From Sphingobacteriales bacterium 44-15 (GTDB lineage Bacteria > Bacteroidota > Bacteroidia > Chitinophagales > Chitinophagaceae), in NCBI GenBank assembly GCA_001899685.1, contig MKWG01000011.1:396938-460937 (forward strand): a stretch of 64,000 nucleotides of DNA. The letters are read 5' to 3'. The translations under genes and the position numbers were made by a program. Shown one piece after another: positions 1-11,900 of this stretch. Numbering within the stretch: position 1 is the first letter of the stretch; each line of letters begins with the position of its first letter. Under the pieces are notes generated by a model. It had not been told where the DNA came from. It saw only the letters and a program-made list of their open reading frames with translations, and did not search any database.

Positions 1-1555
1 TGAGCAGGTTGAGCACCTGCGCCTGCACGCTTACATCAAGGGCAGATACAGACTCATCGCAAATGATAAAAGAGGGAGTTAAAGCAAGCGCCCGGGCAAT
101 GCCTATACGTTGTCGCTGCCCGCCGCTGAACTGGTGCGGGTAATGATGATAATGTCCCGGCAGCAGCCCTACTTTTTTCAACAGGTCCATGATCATCTCA
201 GTCCTTTCCTGTTTGCGCTCTCCTATGCCGTGTACCTTCATAGCCTCGTCTATGGCATCGCCGACGGTAAGCCGTGGATTAAGCGAAGAAAAAGGATCCT
301 GGAAAATGATCTGCATATCCTTCCGTTTCTTTCTCAGCTCTTCTGTCTTCAGGCCGAGGATATCCCCGCCATTAAAAACGATCCTTCCCGAAGCCGGTTC
401 TATAAGCCTCAGCAGGCTTCTGCCGAGCGTGGTCTTACCGCAGCCGGACTCTCCTACCAGGCCCATAGTCTCCCCTTTCCTTATATCAAAACTGACGCCA
501 TTCACCGCTTTAAAATATTCCTGCGCTTTCCCCCCGGGGCTTTTCTTTACGGGAAACCATACATGCAGGTCATGTGCTTCCAGCAAAGCCGGCGCCTGCG
601 CTTTCCCCGGGGATGGGGTATCATTGAGTGAATACGATGTTGCAGGGCGGGTAGGCCTGACCGGTAGAATGCCCGGATCTTTTGTAATAACCGCTCCGCC
701 GGCATCTACTTCCATAAAGTCGCTTACAACAGGCAGCCTTTCGCCCCTGGGATGCAGCGAGGGCCTGCAGGCAAGCAATGCCCTGGTATAGGGGTGTTGC
801 GGGTTTTCAAAAATACTTTTTGCTGATCCCTGCTCCACTATAGCGCCTTTATACATCACAATGATACGATCGGCGATCTCTCCTACCAGCCCCAGGTCAT
901 GGCTGATGAAGATCACGCTGATATTTCTTTCCGCCTGCAGCGTTTTTATCAGTTGCAGTATGCTCTTTTGTACAGTAACATCAAGCGCTGTGGTAGGCTC
1001 ATCCGCTATCAGCAGCGCAGGCCGGCAACTGATGGCTATTGCGATCATTACCCTCTGCTTTTGGCCGCCGCTGATCTCATGGGGATACCTGTAAAATATT
1101 TTTTCCGGTTCAGGCAACTGAACTTTTTTAAACAGATCAATAGCCATGGCCTTTGCTTCTTTTTTGCTTTTTTGCTGATGAAGAATAATAGCTTCAGCTA
1201 CCTGGTCGCCGCAGGTAAACAAAGGATTAAGGGAAGTCATGGGCTCCTGGAATACCATCGAGATCTTGTTGCCGCGGAGCTTTCTCAATGCGGAAGCCGG
1301 CTGCCGCAGGATATCGCTGCCATCATCGCTGCCTGCAAACAGTATTTTGCCGCTTTTATATTTTGCAGGTGGCGTATCAAGAAGCCGGAGCACGGATAAT
1401 GAGGTTACGGATTTTCCCGAGCCCGATTCACCCACTATCGCTACCACTTCCCTTTCCCGCACAGAAAAGGAAATGTCTTTCAGCGCGTGGCTGATACCCT
1501 GATCAGATACGAAATCAACGCTCAGGTGCTCCACAGATAAAAGATGTTCGGGCAA
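1..1555 (-). CDS. Fused two-domain oligopeptide/dipeptide ABC transporter ATPase (partial)
   Basis: The reverse strand encodes two ABC ATPase domains in one chain, the DppD-DppF (GsiA-like) arrangement that powers peptide importers. Domain 1 has the P-loop GESGSGKS (about 1420), signature SGGQKQR and Walker [14 protein letters not shown] (about 1000-1070). Domain 2 has P-loop GESGCGKTT (about 450), Q-loop QDPFSSLNP and signature SGGQRQR followed by [15 protein letters not shown] at the window edge. The C-terminus lies outside the window. The start is uncertain: no ATG precedes the first conserved residues, and the nearest candidates are TTG at 1555 or ATT at 1558. The TAQ-like C-terminal peptide-binding extension of domain 1 ([11 protein letters not shown]) fits the oligopeptide family. 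The permease and binding-protein genes are not visible. Confidence 0.9.
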   Translation of the reverse strand, partial: MPEHLLSVEHLSVDFVSDQGISHALKDISFSVREREVVAIVGESGSGKSVTSLSVLRLLDTPPAKYKSGKILFAGSDDGSDILRQPASALRKLRGNKISMVFQEPMTSLNPLFTCGDQVAEAIILHQQKSKKEAKAMAIDLFKKVQLPEPEKIFYRYPHEISGGQKQRVMIAIAISCRPALLIADEPTTALDVTVQKSILQLIKTLQAERNISVIFISHDLGLVGEIADRIIVMYKGAIVEQGSAKSIFENPQHPYTRALLACRPSLHPRGERLPVVSDFMEVDAGGAVITKDPGILPVRPTRPATSYSLNDTPSPGKAQAPALLEAHDLHVWFPVKKSPGGKAQEYFKAVNGVSFDIRKGETMGLVGESGCGKTTLGRSLLRLIEPASGRIVFNGGDILGLKTEELRKKRKDMQIIFQDPFSSLNPRLTVGDAIDEAMKVHGIGERKQERTEMIMDLLKKVGLLPGHYHHYPHQFSGGQRQRIGIARALALTPSFIICDESVSALDVSVQAQVLNLL

Positions 1556-2318
1556 AATAGGTGAATTTAATTTTAGTTGTTGTTAATGTCTTTGTCGAAG
1601 GCTATTCCGGCGCCACATGGGATACCAGGTCATACCAACAGCGTAGCTTTCTGCATTTGATAATGGACTATGTATTGGTAATAAAGATCCGCCAGCCGAA
1701 TGTAATACAAAAGTTTAATAAGTAAAATAATTCGATACATTTCAAATTGACCGCTGCAGTTATACCTGCAAAAAAATATGGGTATACCGGGGGGAGGCGA
1801 AAGAATGTATTATTTGTAAACCTGAATTATTGAAAGTTACAGAGTTATCAACCTCTTGTGGTCATCGCGTGCATAAAGCGATCTATTTCCCTGTAAGGCT
1901 CCCGACGTAATAGTCGTTTTTATAATGAAGCATATTGCAGTTGGATAGCAGTGATGTTGCGGGAGTGCTTTGTTTTGTAACTGCCATTTCCTGCACTGGA
2001 AGGGAATATAATTATCGCTCACATATTTAATCCCTCATCTCTTCTATCCTCTCTACGTGTCGAATGAACGGGGACGAAAGAAAAGTAGTATGACAATCTG
2101 GAATATACGGGAGTAATTCTCTGCCTATTTTTAATAGTGCACTAATGTGTTGCTGTTTTCTAGGATATTCCAATACCATATATAACTTAAAGTAAACTTA
2201 ATATCAATGGGTACACGTTATAAGTTTCCACTTATCTGAAATTATATGATATTCTATAATTCATTTTTTTCTTAAAAAAATGTTAATCAAAATGCTATAA
2301 TTATCAAAAATTAATTTC
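1556..2318. other. Intergenic region without recognisable gene
   Basis: This stretch of about 760 bases separates the minus-strand ABC ATPase from the plus-strand toxin locus, so it should hold promoters for both. A 61-codon open frame on the minus strand (1837-2022) has no family features and I do not call it. Composition becomes strongly AT-rich toward 2300, as expected for a promoter region. No tRNA, CRISPR or IS ends were recognised. Confidence 0.5.
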
Positions 2319-2326
2319 TATGTTTG
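2319..2326 (+). promoter_or_regulatory. Putative promoter -7 element of the RHS/toxin locus
   Basis: TATGTTTG matches the Bacteroidota sigma-ABfr -7 consensus TAnnTTTG. It lies 28 bases before the ATG at 2354 in an AT-rich stretch, which would give a short leader of about 20 nt. No clear -33 TTG element is seen. Confidence 0.45.
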
Positions 2327-2353
2327 AGCCTCCCTATCTTTAAACCAACGTAA

Positions 2354-4849
2354 ATGCATTACAGCAGTACATTGACAGGAATACTGTCAGTATTGGCTAA
2401 TATTGCCATTATGTTATTCATTTTAAATCCTGTAAAATGCCAGGATATAAAAATGGATACAGGAAGGGTGTTGGAAAATAAAGTTACTTACGGAGACAGC
2501 GTCATTCCCCGCCTACATCCAGGAGTTGTTAAAGATTCGCTTATTCGTTACAGGGACTCGCTTACAGGCATCATGAGAGATGTGTTGGGGGATGGCGCTT
2601 CTGCAATTGACAAAGACAGCCTTGCACAATTTATCTCAGGATTTCCTTCCACTGATTCACTAAAGCGTTTCCTGGCCTCGGCGTTGGGCTTTGACAAACA
2701 ACGCCTGAACCGTGACAGCGCCTGGATAAAATTGAGATCACAAGCCTCCGGCCGCTTCAAAAAAAATGTAGACGTTCTCAAAGCATATTTGCACAGCCCT
2801 TCCGACTCAACCCTCAGGGCCAAATGGAAGAGCCTTTTGGCTAACACGCCCAAAGCACCTTCTTCTGTAATAACAGTTGGCGGAGGATTCATCAACTACA
2901 ATTACATGTTCCGTTCGGCGCTGGATACACCTTACATGGAGCAGAATATGGGTCAGCACCTGGTGATGGCAGGATTTGACGCAACGGTGGCGGATATACC
3001 TGTAAAAATAACTTACTACGGCAGGCGCAGTAACTCCATTTACCTGAGAGATTACAACGATGTCAGGGTGGAGTTCAATGTGCAGGAATTTAACCGCCTG
3101 AGGCAGGCCAACCTCAGAAAAAGATTAGATGGAATCCTGAACCGCATCCAGGATCCCGGTATTGTTCAGCAATTACGATCCTATGCGGAGCAGATCGCCG
3201 GGCTGAAAAGATGGCTGAATACCACAGAGCTGCTGAACAGTTACCTGGAAAGCAAGCGCAACCTGGTATATGGGGAGAAATTGCCCGATAATATCGGCGA
3301 CAAGCAGCTTGTGATCGCCAGCTCGCGCAGGATCGTGGAAACATACGAGGCAAAACAACGGCTGCTCCGGTCTTTTGAAAAGACGGAAGATTCTTTGAAA
3401 GAGCTGTATACGGCCAACAGTGCAAAAGTGCAGCAGCTCAGGCAGATCATTAATGGCAACATGTATACTTCGCAGGGTTCGGATATTATTGCACAAAAGC
3501 TGAAAGAGGAAAATGCCCTCGATGGCAAAACGGAAAAATGGTTGCGGAACCTTTATGCCGTGAGAACCTTTGCTGTAGGCAGAACGCTGCCGGATATGAG
3601 CAATCTTACTGTAAAAAACCTGAACGTAACAGGTTTGAATGTGGCGGTCAATCCGGGTAGGCTCTATCTTGCTTTAACAGCCGGGACCATTGATTTCAGA
3701 TCAAGGGACTTTTTATACGGCAAGCCGTCCCGTGTGCCTCAGTATGTGCTGGCCGCTACTGCAGGCTATGGAACAAAGGAAGGAAATCATTTTTTTGTAA
3801 CAGGATATACGGGTAAAAAGCAGATCATTTCCAACAGCAGCGCCGGCGCTTCCGCATTGAGCGGTGTAAGTTTTCAGGGGCAATGGGTGTGGAAGCAATA
3901 CCTGAGGATAACGGCAGAAGCGGCGCAGTCTACCAGCCCGGTATATATATCGGCATCGGGCGGAAAACCGTCGGGGTTCAGCATTCATGATAATTCCAAT
4001 AAAGCATATTCCCTGCAGGGATATGGCTATGTTCCCTATACACAAACCCGCATTGACGGCTATTATCAGCGCACCGGCATCAACTTTCAGAATTTCACGA
4101 ACTACAGGGTAAACGCCAATGCAAGCACCTGGAACCTCAGGGCGGAACAATATATCTGGAAAAAACAATTACGCCTGCAGGCTTCGGCGCGTAAGAACGA
4201 TTACAGCAACCCTTATGTAGTGCAGCAATACAACAGCAATACGGTCTTTACATCATTTTCGGTAACCTTTCGCAGGCGCAACTGGCCTTATCTCACCATG
4301 GGATATATGCCTTCATCGCAGTACACCATCGTTGCCAACCAGGTGGTGGAGAACCGCTACCAGACTTTAAATATTACTGCCGGTCAAGTTTACCGTGTTG
4401 GTAACATGCAGGCCAATGGGACTTTTATGTACAATAAGTTTTATAATACCGGCAGTGATACAGGATTCGTATACTACAATGCCAATCATTTTTATACCGC
4501 TCACCAATTTTCATTTTCCAGGTTTGCCGCCAATATAGGTTATTCCCGCACTGCCAACAGCCAGTATTCATTGGATGTGATGGAAGGCGGTCTCCTGATA
4601 AAATACGGGCAATTCGTTCAGGCAGGTTTTGGCGCAAAGATCAACAGGTACAATCTCTCGGAAGTAAAAACGGGGGGATACGGAACGCTCCGGATAGCAT
4701 GGAAGACACTGGGAGATATAAATATCTGGTACGAACGGAGCTATTTGCCGGGCGCTGCCTCCGGACTGAAGGTCAACGAATGGATGACCATTGGATTTAC
4801 AAGATACTTTAATAATAAAATAAACGTATGGACAAAATCATCGCACTGA
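2354..4849 (+). CDS. Putative outer-membrane beta-barrel protein, first gene of the RHS locus
   Basis: This 831-aa protein begins with an apparent signal peptide (hydrophobic residues about 8-28, cleavage near VKCQ). Residues about 30-400 are charged, rich in Asp/Ser/Leu and probably helical. The segment with VGGGFINYNYMFRS and the C-terminal half (about 450-831) show alternating aromatic/polar strands (for example YQTLNITAGQVYRVG) ending in FTRYFNNKINVW, as in an outer-membrane barrel. I know no named family for it. It overlaps the next gene by 22 bases and leads a tight same-strand run into two giant YD/RHS proteins. I infer that it may be an export or anchoring pore for them; nothing in the sequence proves this. 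A SprA-independent assembly scaffold or a surface receptor are alternatives. Confidence 0.72.
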   Translation: MHYSSTLTGILSVLANIAIMLFILNPVKCQDIKMDTGRVLENKVTYGDSVIPRLHPGVVKDSLIRYRDSLTGIMRDVLGDGASAIDKDSLAQFISGFPSTDSLKRFLASALGFDKQRLNRDSAWIKLRSQASGRFKKNVDVLKAYLHSPSDSTLRAKWKSLLANTPKAPSSVITVGGGFINYNYMFRSALDTPYMEQNMGQHLVMAGFDATVADIPVKITYYGRRSNSIYLRDYNDVRVEFNVQEFNRLRQANLRKRLDGILNRIQDPGIVQQLRSYAEQIAGLKRWLNTTELLNSYLESKRNLVYGEKLPDNIGDKQLVIASSRRIVETYEAKQRLLRSFEKTEDSLKELYTANSAKVQQLRQIINGNMYTSQGSDIIAQKLKEENALDGKTEKWLRNLYAVRTFAVGRTLPDMSNLTVKNLNVTGLNVAVNPGRLYLALTAGTIDFRSRDFLYGKPSRVPQYVLAATAGYGTKEGNHFFVTGYTGKKQIISNSSAGASALSGVSFQGQWVWKQYLRITAEAAQSTSPVYISASGGKPSGFSIHDNSNKAYSLQGYGYVPYTQTRIDGYYQRTGINFQNFTNYRVNANASTWNLRAEQYIWKKQLRLQASARKNDYSNPYVVQQYNSNTVFTSFSVTFRRRNWPYLTMGYMPSSQYTIVANQVVENRYQTLNITAGQVYRVGNMQANGTFMYNKFYNTGSDTGFVYYNANHFYTAHQFSFSRFAANIGYSRTANSQYSLDVMEGGLLIKYGQFVQAGFGAKINRYNLSEVKTGGYGTLRIAWKTLGDINIWYERSYLPGAASGLKVNEWMTIGFTRYFNNKINVWTKSSH

Positions 4850-5946
4850 TCCTGCTGCTGACATGCCTGAAAGGTAATACGCAGATCATTGTAACGCCCC
4901 AGTTGCAGAAAACCGGGGTAGTACAGAAACAACAGATGTGGGACATGCTACTGACCAATACCGGCGCCACAAGCATTTTGGGGCATATACAGGTGGTGCT
5001 CGGCGATAATGTGACGGGACAGCCCATACTATCGGGAACCGGTAAGATCTTCAGCATAGCTCCCGGCAACCTCATCATCAACAGTGCAATGATGGATCCG
5101 GTGCAGTACGCACTGATCAATCCTAATTACGTGATTGACCCCGGGCCTAACGGGATGCTGCCTGTCGGGAACTTCAGTGTGTGTATTAGTTTCTTCAGAC
5201 ATGCATCTGAGGAAATAACACAGATAGCGGAAGAATGCGATTTCATAGAAGTGGAACCTTTGAGCCCGCCGCAGCTGGTATTGCCCTGGAATGCATCGGA
5301 GGAGCTTACACAAACCCCGATGTTCAACTGGCTGCCTCCGTCGCCGGTAAGTTTTTTTGCCAACCTGAATTATGATCTTGACCTGGTGGAGCAATTGCCC
5401 GGTCAGTCTGCGGCAGATGCTATACAACAGAATATGCCGCTGCTGCACCAGGTAAATATTATACCTACTTCCCTGCTGTATCCCGCCGGTGCACCGCAGT
5501 TGGAATTTGACAAGGAGTATGCCTGGCGCATCACTGCCAAAAGCAACGGAGTGGTGGTATCGCGCAGTGAAGTGTGGACATTCACCCCAAAAAAAGAAAA
5601 GAAGGTGGAAGTTGTCAGGACAAACAACCTGCCTTATGTAAAGCTGGTGCGGTCCGACCAGGCGGGATATGCCCTGCAGGTAGACTATCTCAAGTTTGAA
5701 TACCTCAATGAAGCCAATGATTCCACCTGGAACATCGAGGTGTATGACCTGTCTACGCCGACGATGGACAGCATTCCTATGCGCTGGGATACCATACCGG
5801 TAAAATACGGGCAAAATCTCATAAACATTGATCTGTCGGATAAGCAGGTGTTTGTGAGCCGCCACACCTACCTGCTGAAGCTAAGCAATCACTGGGGAGA
5901 ACAATGGCGGATGAAGTTTGAATTCAGAAGGCACGAAGATGAATAG
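4828..5946 (+). CDS. Secreted hypothetical protein with Fn3-like region
   Basis: This 372-aa protein starts with a short signal peptide (MDKIIALILLLTCLKGNTQ). Residues about 20-140 form an Ig-like beta region (LTNTGATSILGHIQVVLGD). Residues about 145-250 have the fibronectin-III-like pattern of T9SS/gliding-associated proteins, including TQTPMFNWLPPSP and FDKEYAWRITAKSNGVVVSRSEVWTF. A third beta-rich portion ends in WGEQWRMKFEFRR. The start lies 22 bases inside the upstream barrel gene, so the two are probably translationally coupled. The protein is presumably periplasmic or surface-exposed and may act as an adaptor between barrel and cargo. That role is inferred from position only; I recognise no named family. 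Confidence 0.7.
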   Translation: MDKIIALILLLTCLKGNTQIIVTPQLQKTGVVQKQQMWDMLLTNTGATSILGHIQVVLGDNVTGQPILSGTGKIFSIAPGNLIINSAMMDPVQYALINPNYVIDPGPNGMLPVGNFSVCISFFRHASEEITQIAEECDFIEVEPLSPPQLVLPWNASEELTQTPMFNWLPPSPVSFFANLNYDLDLVEQLPGQSAADAIQQNMPLLHQVNIIPTSLLYPAGAPQLEFDKEYAWRITAKSNGVVVSRSEVWTFTPKKEKKVEVVRTNNLPYVKLVRSDQAGYALQVDYLKFEYLNEANDSTWNIEVYDLSTPTMDSIPMRWDTIPVKYGQNLINIDLSDKQVFVSRHTYLLKLSNHWGEQWRMKFEFRRHEDE

Positions 5947-5992
5947 ACGACAGGAGAAACCAAGCAATACCTAACAATCTAAGCTCACAGCT

Positions 5993-8900
5993 ATGACCTA
6001 CTTACTGAAGAAAAATATTCAAAAAAATATGGCTGCTTTTATGCTGACCCTGATGTTGACCGAAACACTGTTGCCGGGGTATGCCCTGGCGCGTGCCTCC
6101 TGGTCAGGCAGCTCTTTTCCCGGCAATAGTTACGGGCATGTTGCTGCCCAGCCAAACATTTTGCCTGCTCAGGCAGCATTATCTTCTTTGCCTGCCGTTG
6201 GCACTACTGTTAAGCAGGAAGAGCATACTACCGGACAGACCAATGCCAGGCAACCATTGAAAACATTTATCGGCGGCCCGGGTCAGCCGGAGATGAGCAG
6301 CTTCAAGAGCGTGAATGCAGACAATATGGTAGATCTTTTTACAGGTGATTTTTCATACAGCATTCCCCTGCTTGATGTGGGCGGCTACCCGGTAAATATC
6401 CATTACAACGGCGGGCCTACTATTGACCAGGAAGCAAGCTGGGTGGGTATCGGATGGAATATTAACCCCGGAACAGTAGGCAGATCACTGAGAGGATTGC
6501 CGGATGATTTCAACGGGGAAGATACCATCAGCAGGATCCAAAAGATCAGGGAGAATAAAACAGTTGGCGTAAATGTAGCCGCAAACGTAGAAATATTCGG
6601 CGGCTCAATAGGGCTGGGGGTAAACGCCGGGGTATTTAAAAACACATACAACGGGTGGGGTGTGGAGCATGGGATCAACGCCAACATCAGCGCGGGGAGC
6701 GCTTCCAAAGGGTCTTTGACTGCATCGCTGGGGCTTCAGAATAATTCACAGACCGGTATAAATGTTGTGCCGGGTCTGAGTTTCATGCTTGATGACCTGA
6801 ACAGCGGGCTTACGGGTACGGGAACATTGAGCACCAATTACAGCTCAAGAAGCGGGCTGTCGGGGCTGCAACTGGGCGTCCAGGTATCGGGGAGCAGCAC
6901 TTTTATTGCAAGCGCAAAGGTCAATGGCGGCACTATTTCAGATGTAGGTCATGTAAACTGGTCGAACGGTCATACATCCTTCATCTCTTTTGCAACGCCT
7001 GCGTATACCCCCACCATACAGATGCCGTTTACCAGCACCAATTATACTTTCGCCACCAAGATCGGCGGGGAATTGTGGGGTGTGCATGGCAATGTAAGCG
7101 TTTCAGGATATGTGAGCAACCAGAGCATAGAGAATGAAGATACCCTGCAATCCCTTCGGGGGTATGGCTTTTTGTACTATACCAATGCCAAAAATGATGA
7201 GAAGGCCCTGCTGGACATGAACCGGGAAAAAGAAATATACTTCAACTATGCCAGCACGCCGCATATCGCTATACCACAATATACTTATGACGTATACAGC
7301 ATCAGCGGTGAAGGCACAGGGGGCATGTTCAGACCATACCGCAGTGAAGCCGGTTTTGTACGCGATCATCACATGCAGACCAAAAGCAATACGGGAAATT
7401 TTGCGATCAATCTCGGCGGCGGGGCATATTTTAAGGCTGGCGCAGATGTAAATGTTACTGTTGCCACCACGCGCAACAGCGCCTGGAAGTCTGATGTCAC
7501 ACCAAACCTTGATTTCAGGGAGGCCGATACTACTTTTCAGCCGGTTTATTTCCGTAACCCCGGGGAAAAAACAAACAACAGCGTTGCTTACTACAACGCT
7601 ATAGGAGGCGACAGTACTGTACGTATAGCGCTGTCGGGCAGCGGAGACAATGTTAATGCAGCTAATACACTTAAAGTGTATTCCGGCGGGCAATCCGTGA
7701 AAGATATCAATATCGGATCGCCGCTTGTAAAACGGCAGAGAGATAAAAGAACACAGGTCATCAGCTATAAAACAGCCGGTGAAGCTTCCCAAAACGGTCT
7801 TGACAGGATTATCCGTTCTTATAAGGAAAACAGCATACCATTAGCAGCCTGCCCCGATACTGCGCTGGATGCGCCGCTGCAGAGGGTGGATGACATACAT
7901 AAGCAGCATCATATATCAGAGATCACCGTGCTGAACAGTGACGGAAGGCGGTATATATACGGTTTGCCGGCTTATAACGTAGAGCAGTCTGACGTGACCT
8001 TTGCGATCAGCAAGGAAACTAACCAGCCTGATATTGACAGGGGCATCGCCCACTACATTTCGGAAAAAGATAATCATGCCACAACCAACCAGTCCGGCAA
8101 GGATCATTTTTTTACCAAGGACGTGATGCCTCCTTATGCACATTCCTTTTTACTGACCGGTCTTGTCTCCCCGGACTATGTAGACATTACGGGCGACGGC
8201 ATTACCGATGACGATCTCGGCGACGCAGTGAAGTTCAACTACACCATTATCTATGGAAAGGGGAAGGGATATTACAAATGGCGGACACCTAATGAAGCTG
8301 GTAAGGCAAACTATAACGAAGGGCTGAAAACCTACAATCGTGATGATAAAGGCACTTACCTGTATGGGAAGAAAGAAGTGTGGTACCTGAATTCCATCGT
8401 ATCCAAAACCATGATCGCCGTATTCAGGATATCAAACAAAAGGGAAGACGACCTGGGCATTACCGGCGAGAACGGAGGGGTGGACGCCGGCCAGCGGATG
8501 CGCAGGCTGGACGGGATTGATCTTTATTCCAAGCCTGACCTTATCAGGAACGGCGCTTCTGCCCGGCCGGTAAAATCGGTGCACTTTGAGTATGATTACT
8601 CCCAATGTCGCAATACCGTAAATAACTCCGGCAACCCGGTAGACAAGAACGGCAATACGGTAGCAGAGGAAAGCAGCAGTAATGTGAATAAAAACAAGGG
8701 AAAGCTCACACTGCGAAAGATCTGGTTTTCATACAATGGCAATTATAAAGGGGTAAAAAATCCTTATACTTTTAATTACGGCCAGGTGGAGCCCGGCCAG
8801 CCGGCAAATAAATACAACCCGGAGCACAACAGCAAGCAATACGACCGCTGGGGAACCTATAAGGATCCTGCAGACAACCCGGCAGGGTTGAACAACGTGG

Positions 8901-11900
8901 ATTACCCTTACGCCATACAGGACTCCGCAAAATCCGCAACCTATGCCAATGCCTGGCAACTGACAGATATTAAGCTGCCTTCCGGAGGAATAATGAAGAT
9001 CTCTTACGAAGCGGATGATTACGCCTATGTGCAGGACAGGAGAGCCTGCCAGCTGTTTAAAGTGGCAGGGTTTGGAAGCTCCGCCACCAGCACGCCCGGA
9101 AATATATTATACGAATCTTCCTTAGGTAATAACGACCTGGATTATATTTTTATTGATGTAAGCGAGCCGGTAACGGATAAGGATGACATATACCGCAAAT
9201 ACCTGGAAGGCATCAATAAAATATTCTGTAAGATCGCCGTGAAAATGCCTTCGGATATGTGGGGCTCAGGATATGAGTGGGTGCCTACTTACTTTGAAAT
9301 TGAAGCCGGTAACTATGGCGTGGTAACAGGCAACAATACCCGGATATGGATGAAGCTGGCGCATGTGGACGGCAAGCAGCCGCTTACGCTGGCAGCACTT
9401 CAGTTCCTCAAACTCAATCTTCCTTCCAAAGCATACCCCGGCTCTGAAACCGGGGACGATCTGAGTTTTGAGAGCGCTGTCCGGATGCTGCTGTCTTCCC
9501 TGCCCGAAATGCAGAATATGTTAAATGGGTTTTATGCTGCGGGTAAGAGCCGCTTTTTATGCCAGCAGGTAAATGTGGAAAGCTCCTTTGTGCGGCTGAA
9601 CACGCCGCTCTATAAAAAATACGGAGGAGGCTACAGGGTAAAGCGGGTTGAAGTATTTGATAACTGGAATGCGATGACCAGCCAGAAAGAAGCAAGCTAC
9701 GGGCAGAATTATTTTTATACTACCACAAAAGTCATCAACAAAAGCATCATACAAAGCGGTGTAAGAAAGCTGGTAAAAGATACCATAACGATCAGCAGCG
9801 GTGTGGCAAGCTATGAGCCGTTTATAGGCGGCGAGGAAAACCCGCTGAAAGAACCGATAGAATACCAGGAGCGGTTGGCTGTGCTGGCGCCTAAAAATTA
9901 TATGTACTCCGAAAAGCCGTTGGGAGAATCTTTTTATCCCGCAGCAATGGTGGGCTACAGTAAGGTAACGGTAAGGACTATCAATACCAAAGCAAGGTCA
10001 GCCAATGGCAGGCAGGAAACGGAGTTTTATACTACAAAAGATTTTCCGACCATCGTGGATTTTACGCCGTTGCTGGGTGACAGCAAGATGCGCTATAATC
10101 CCAAGCTCAGAAACCTGCTGAGGCTGAACGCGATAAGTAATATCACCCTGTCACAGGGATTTAAAGTGGAATTGAATGACATGAACGGAAAGATCAAATC
10201 CCAGACCAGCTATTCGGAGAGCGACTCTCTCAATCCGCTGCAATACACCAGGAATTTTTATAAGGTAGATAATGATGCGGTGACCACACAACACCTGAGC
10301 AACAAGGTATGGATCGTTGACAGCCTGAATGGAAGCATCAATAAGGAAGGGATAATAGGATTGGATATTGAGCTGATGAATGATATGCGGGAACAGCATT
10401 CCCGGACAAACTCACAGAATCACCAGGGCAATCTTGACCTCATTCCCATCCTTTGGTTTTCCGTACCAATCATTACTTACTATCCCATGATACAGAGAGA
10501 GCAGAATACCTTCCGCTCTGTAGCTACTGTGAAGATCGTGCAGCGCTATGGCATACTCGACAGTGTGGTGGTGATGGATAAGGGCAGCATTGTATCCACT
10601 AAAAACCTGGTATATGACGGGGAGACGGGCGATCCCGTGGTCACAAGGACGAATAATGAGTTTGATGACCCGGTATACCAGTTCAATTACCCTGCTTATT
10701 GGGCTTACAGCGGCATGGGAGCTGCATATAAAAACATCAACGCGGTATTCCGTGATAAGACAGTTATCAAAGGGAAAATGTACAGTGGAACAAAGTACAG
10801 TTTTGATGCTGAGCGCTTTTTTGAAAGCGGCGATGAGATATGGGTAGACACCTGCAGCCTGACCGAAACCATTACGCCGATACCCGGGGATTGCCCGCAG
10901 TATAATTTTTCCGGTATCACCACCAACATTAAAATATGGGCAATTGATGCTGCAAAAGGAAAAGAAAAAGACGAGGGTATGTATTTCATTGATGAGAATG
11001 GCAAGCCATTCCACGGTCATATCAGCTCCATGCACGTTATCCGCTCGGGCAGGCGCAATATGCTGTCTGCGAGCGCGGGTAATATTGTTTCTCTTATAAA
11101 CCCGGTGCGGGAGATATCCTCCGGCAGGTTCAAAATTATCATTGACAGCAATATCAATGTCATCAACACAGCAGCAACAGCTTATAAAGACCTGTGGCAG
11201 GTAGAGAAGAGTTATTATATAAAAGATAGTGTAGTCAGGGTGTATCAGGATTTTGATCCTGTTACAGTGACGCCCTCCATATACTTAGTCAGGTTTGCAA
11301 GGGATGGAGATTTGGGTAACGAAACCAAGAGTATCACAGCCAACAGCAGTACCATGATTGCGAGCTTTGATTTCATTAACAACGGAACCTGTTTTAATTC
11401 CCGTAGCTCGTTTACTAAAAGCGTTTTGAAGTTTAACCTTGCCCAGATCCCGGCGGATGCTATTGTCACCTCAGCCTTTTTTAGCTTCTTCCCCAAAGTA
11501 CCTAAAAGTATTTTTACGCAAGAGCGGGTAAAGCGTGGAAGTTTTTTATGTTCATCCAGCAAATACAGGTATGGTTATGACTGGAGCGGAGCTACTACTT
11601 ATTACAAAGATTACGCTACAGCTTCTTTGAAAAGAATAACGGGTAACTGGAATATCAATACACCCTATTCTTCTTTTGACACCACCGGCACACACAGGGT
11701 AGTGGTGCCCCAAAATGCATCGCACGACTATTATGGGATCACTGCTACTGATCTGATACAGGATTATATATCGCAGCCGGTTGATAAACGCTATGGCATC
11801 ATGTTCGAATTAGACCGCAGGCATGAGGCAAATTCATCAAACAGCGAATCAAGTTATCTTAGCTTTTGTGCCAATGACCAGTACGATGCTAACCGTTTAA

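Noticed and set aside
110-1502. Plus-strand open frames over the first 1.5 kb
   Set aside because: They are shadows of the minus-strand ABC ATPase, whose Walker and signature motifs are clear.
1837-2022. 61-codon minus-strand frame
   Set aside because: No family features, no upstream signal and located in AT-rich intergenic DNA.
5029-5865. 278-codon minus-strand frame
   Set aside because: Antisense to the secreted Fn3-like gene; lacks start signals and family features.
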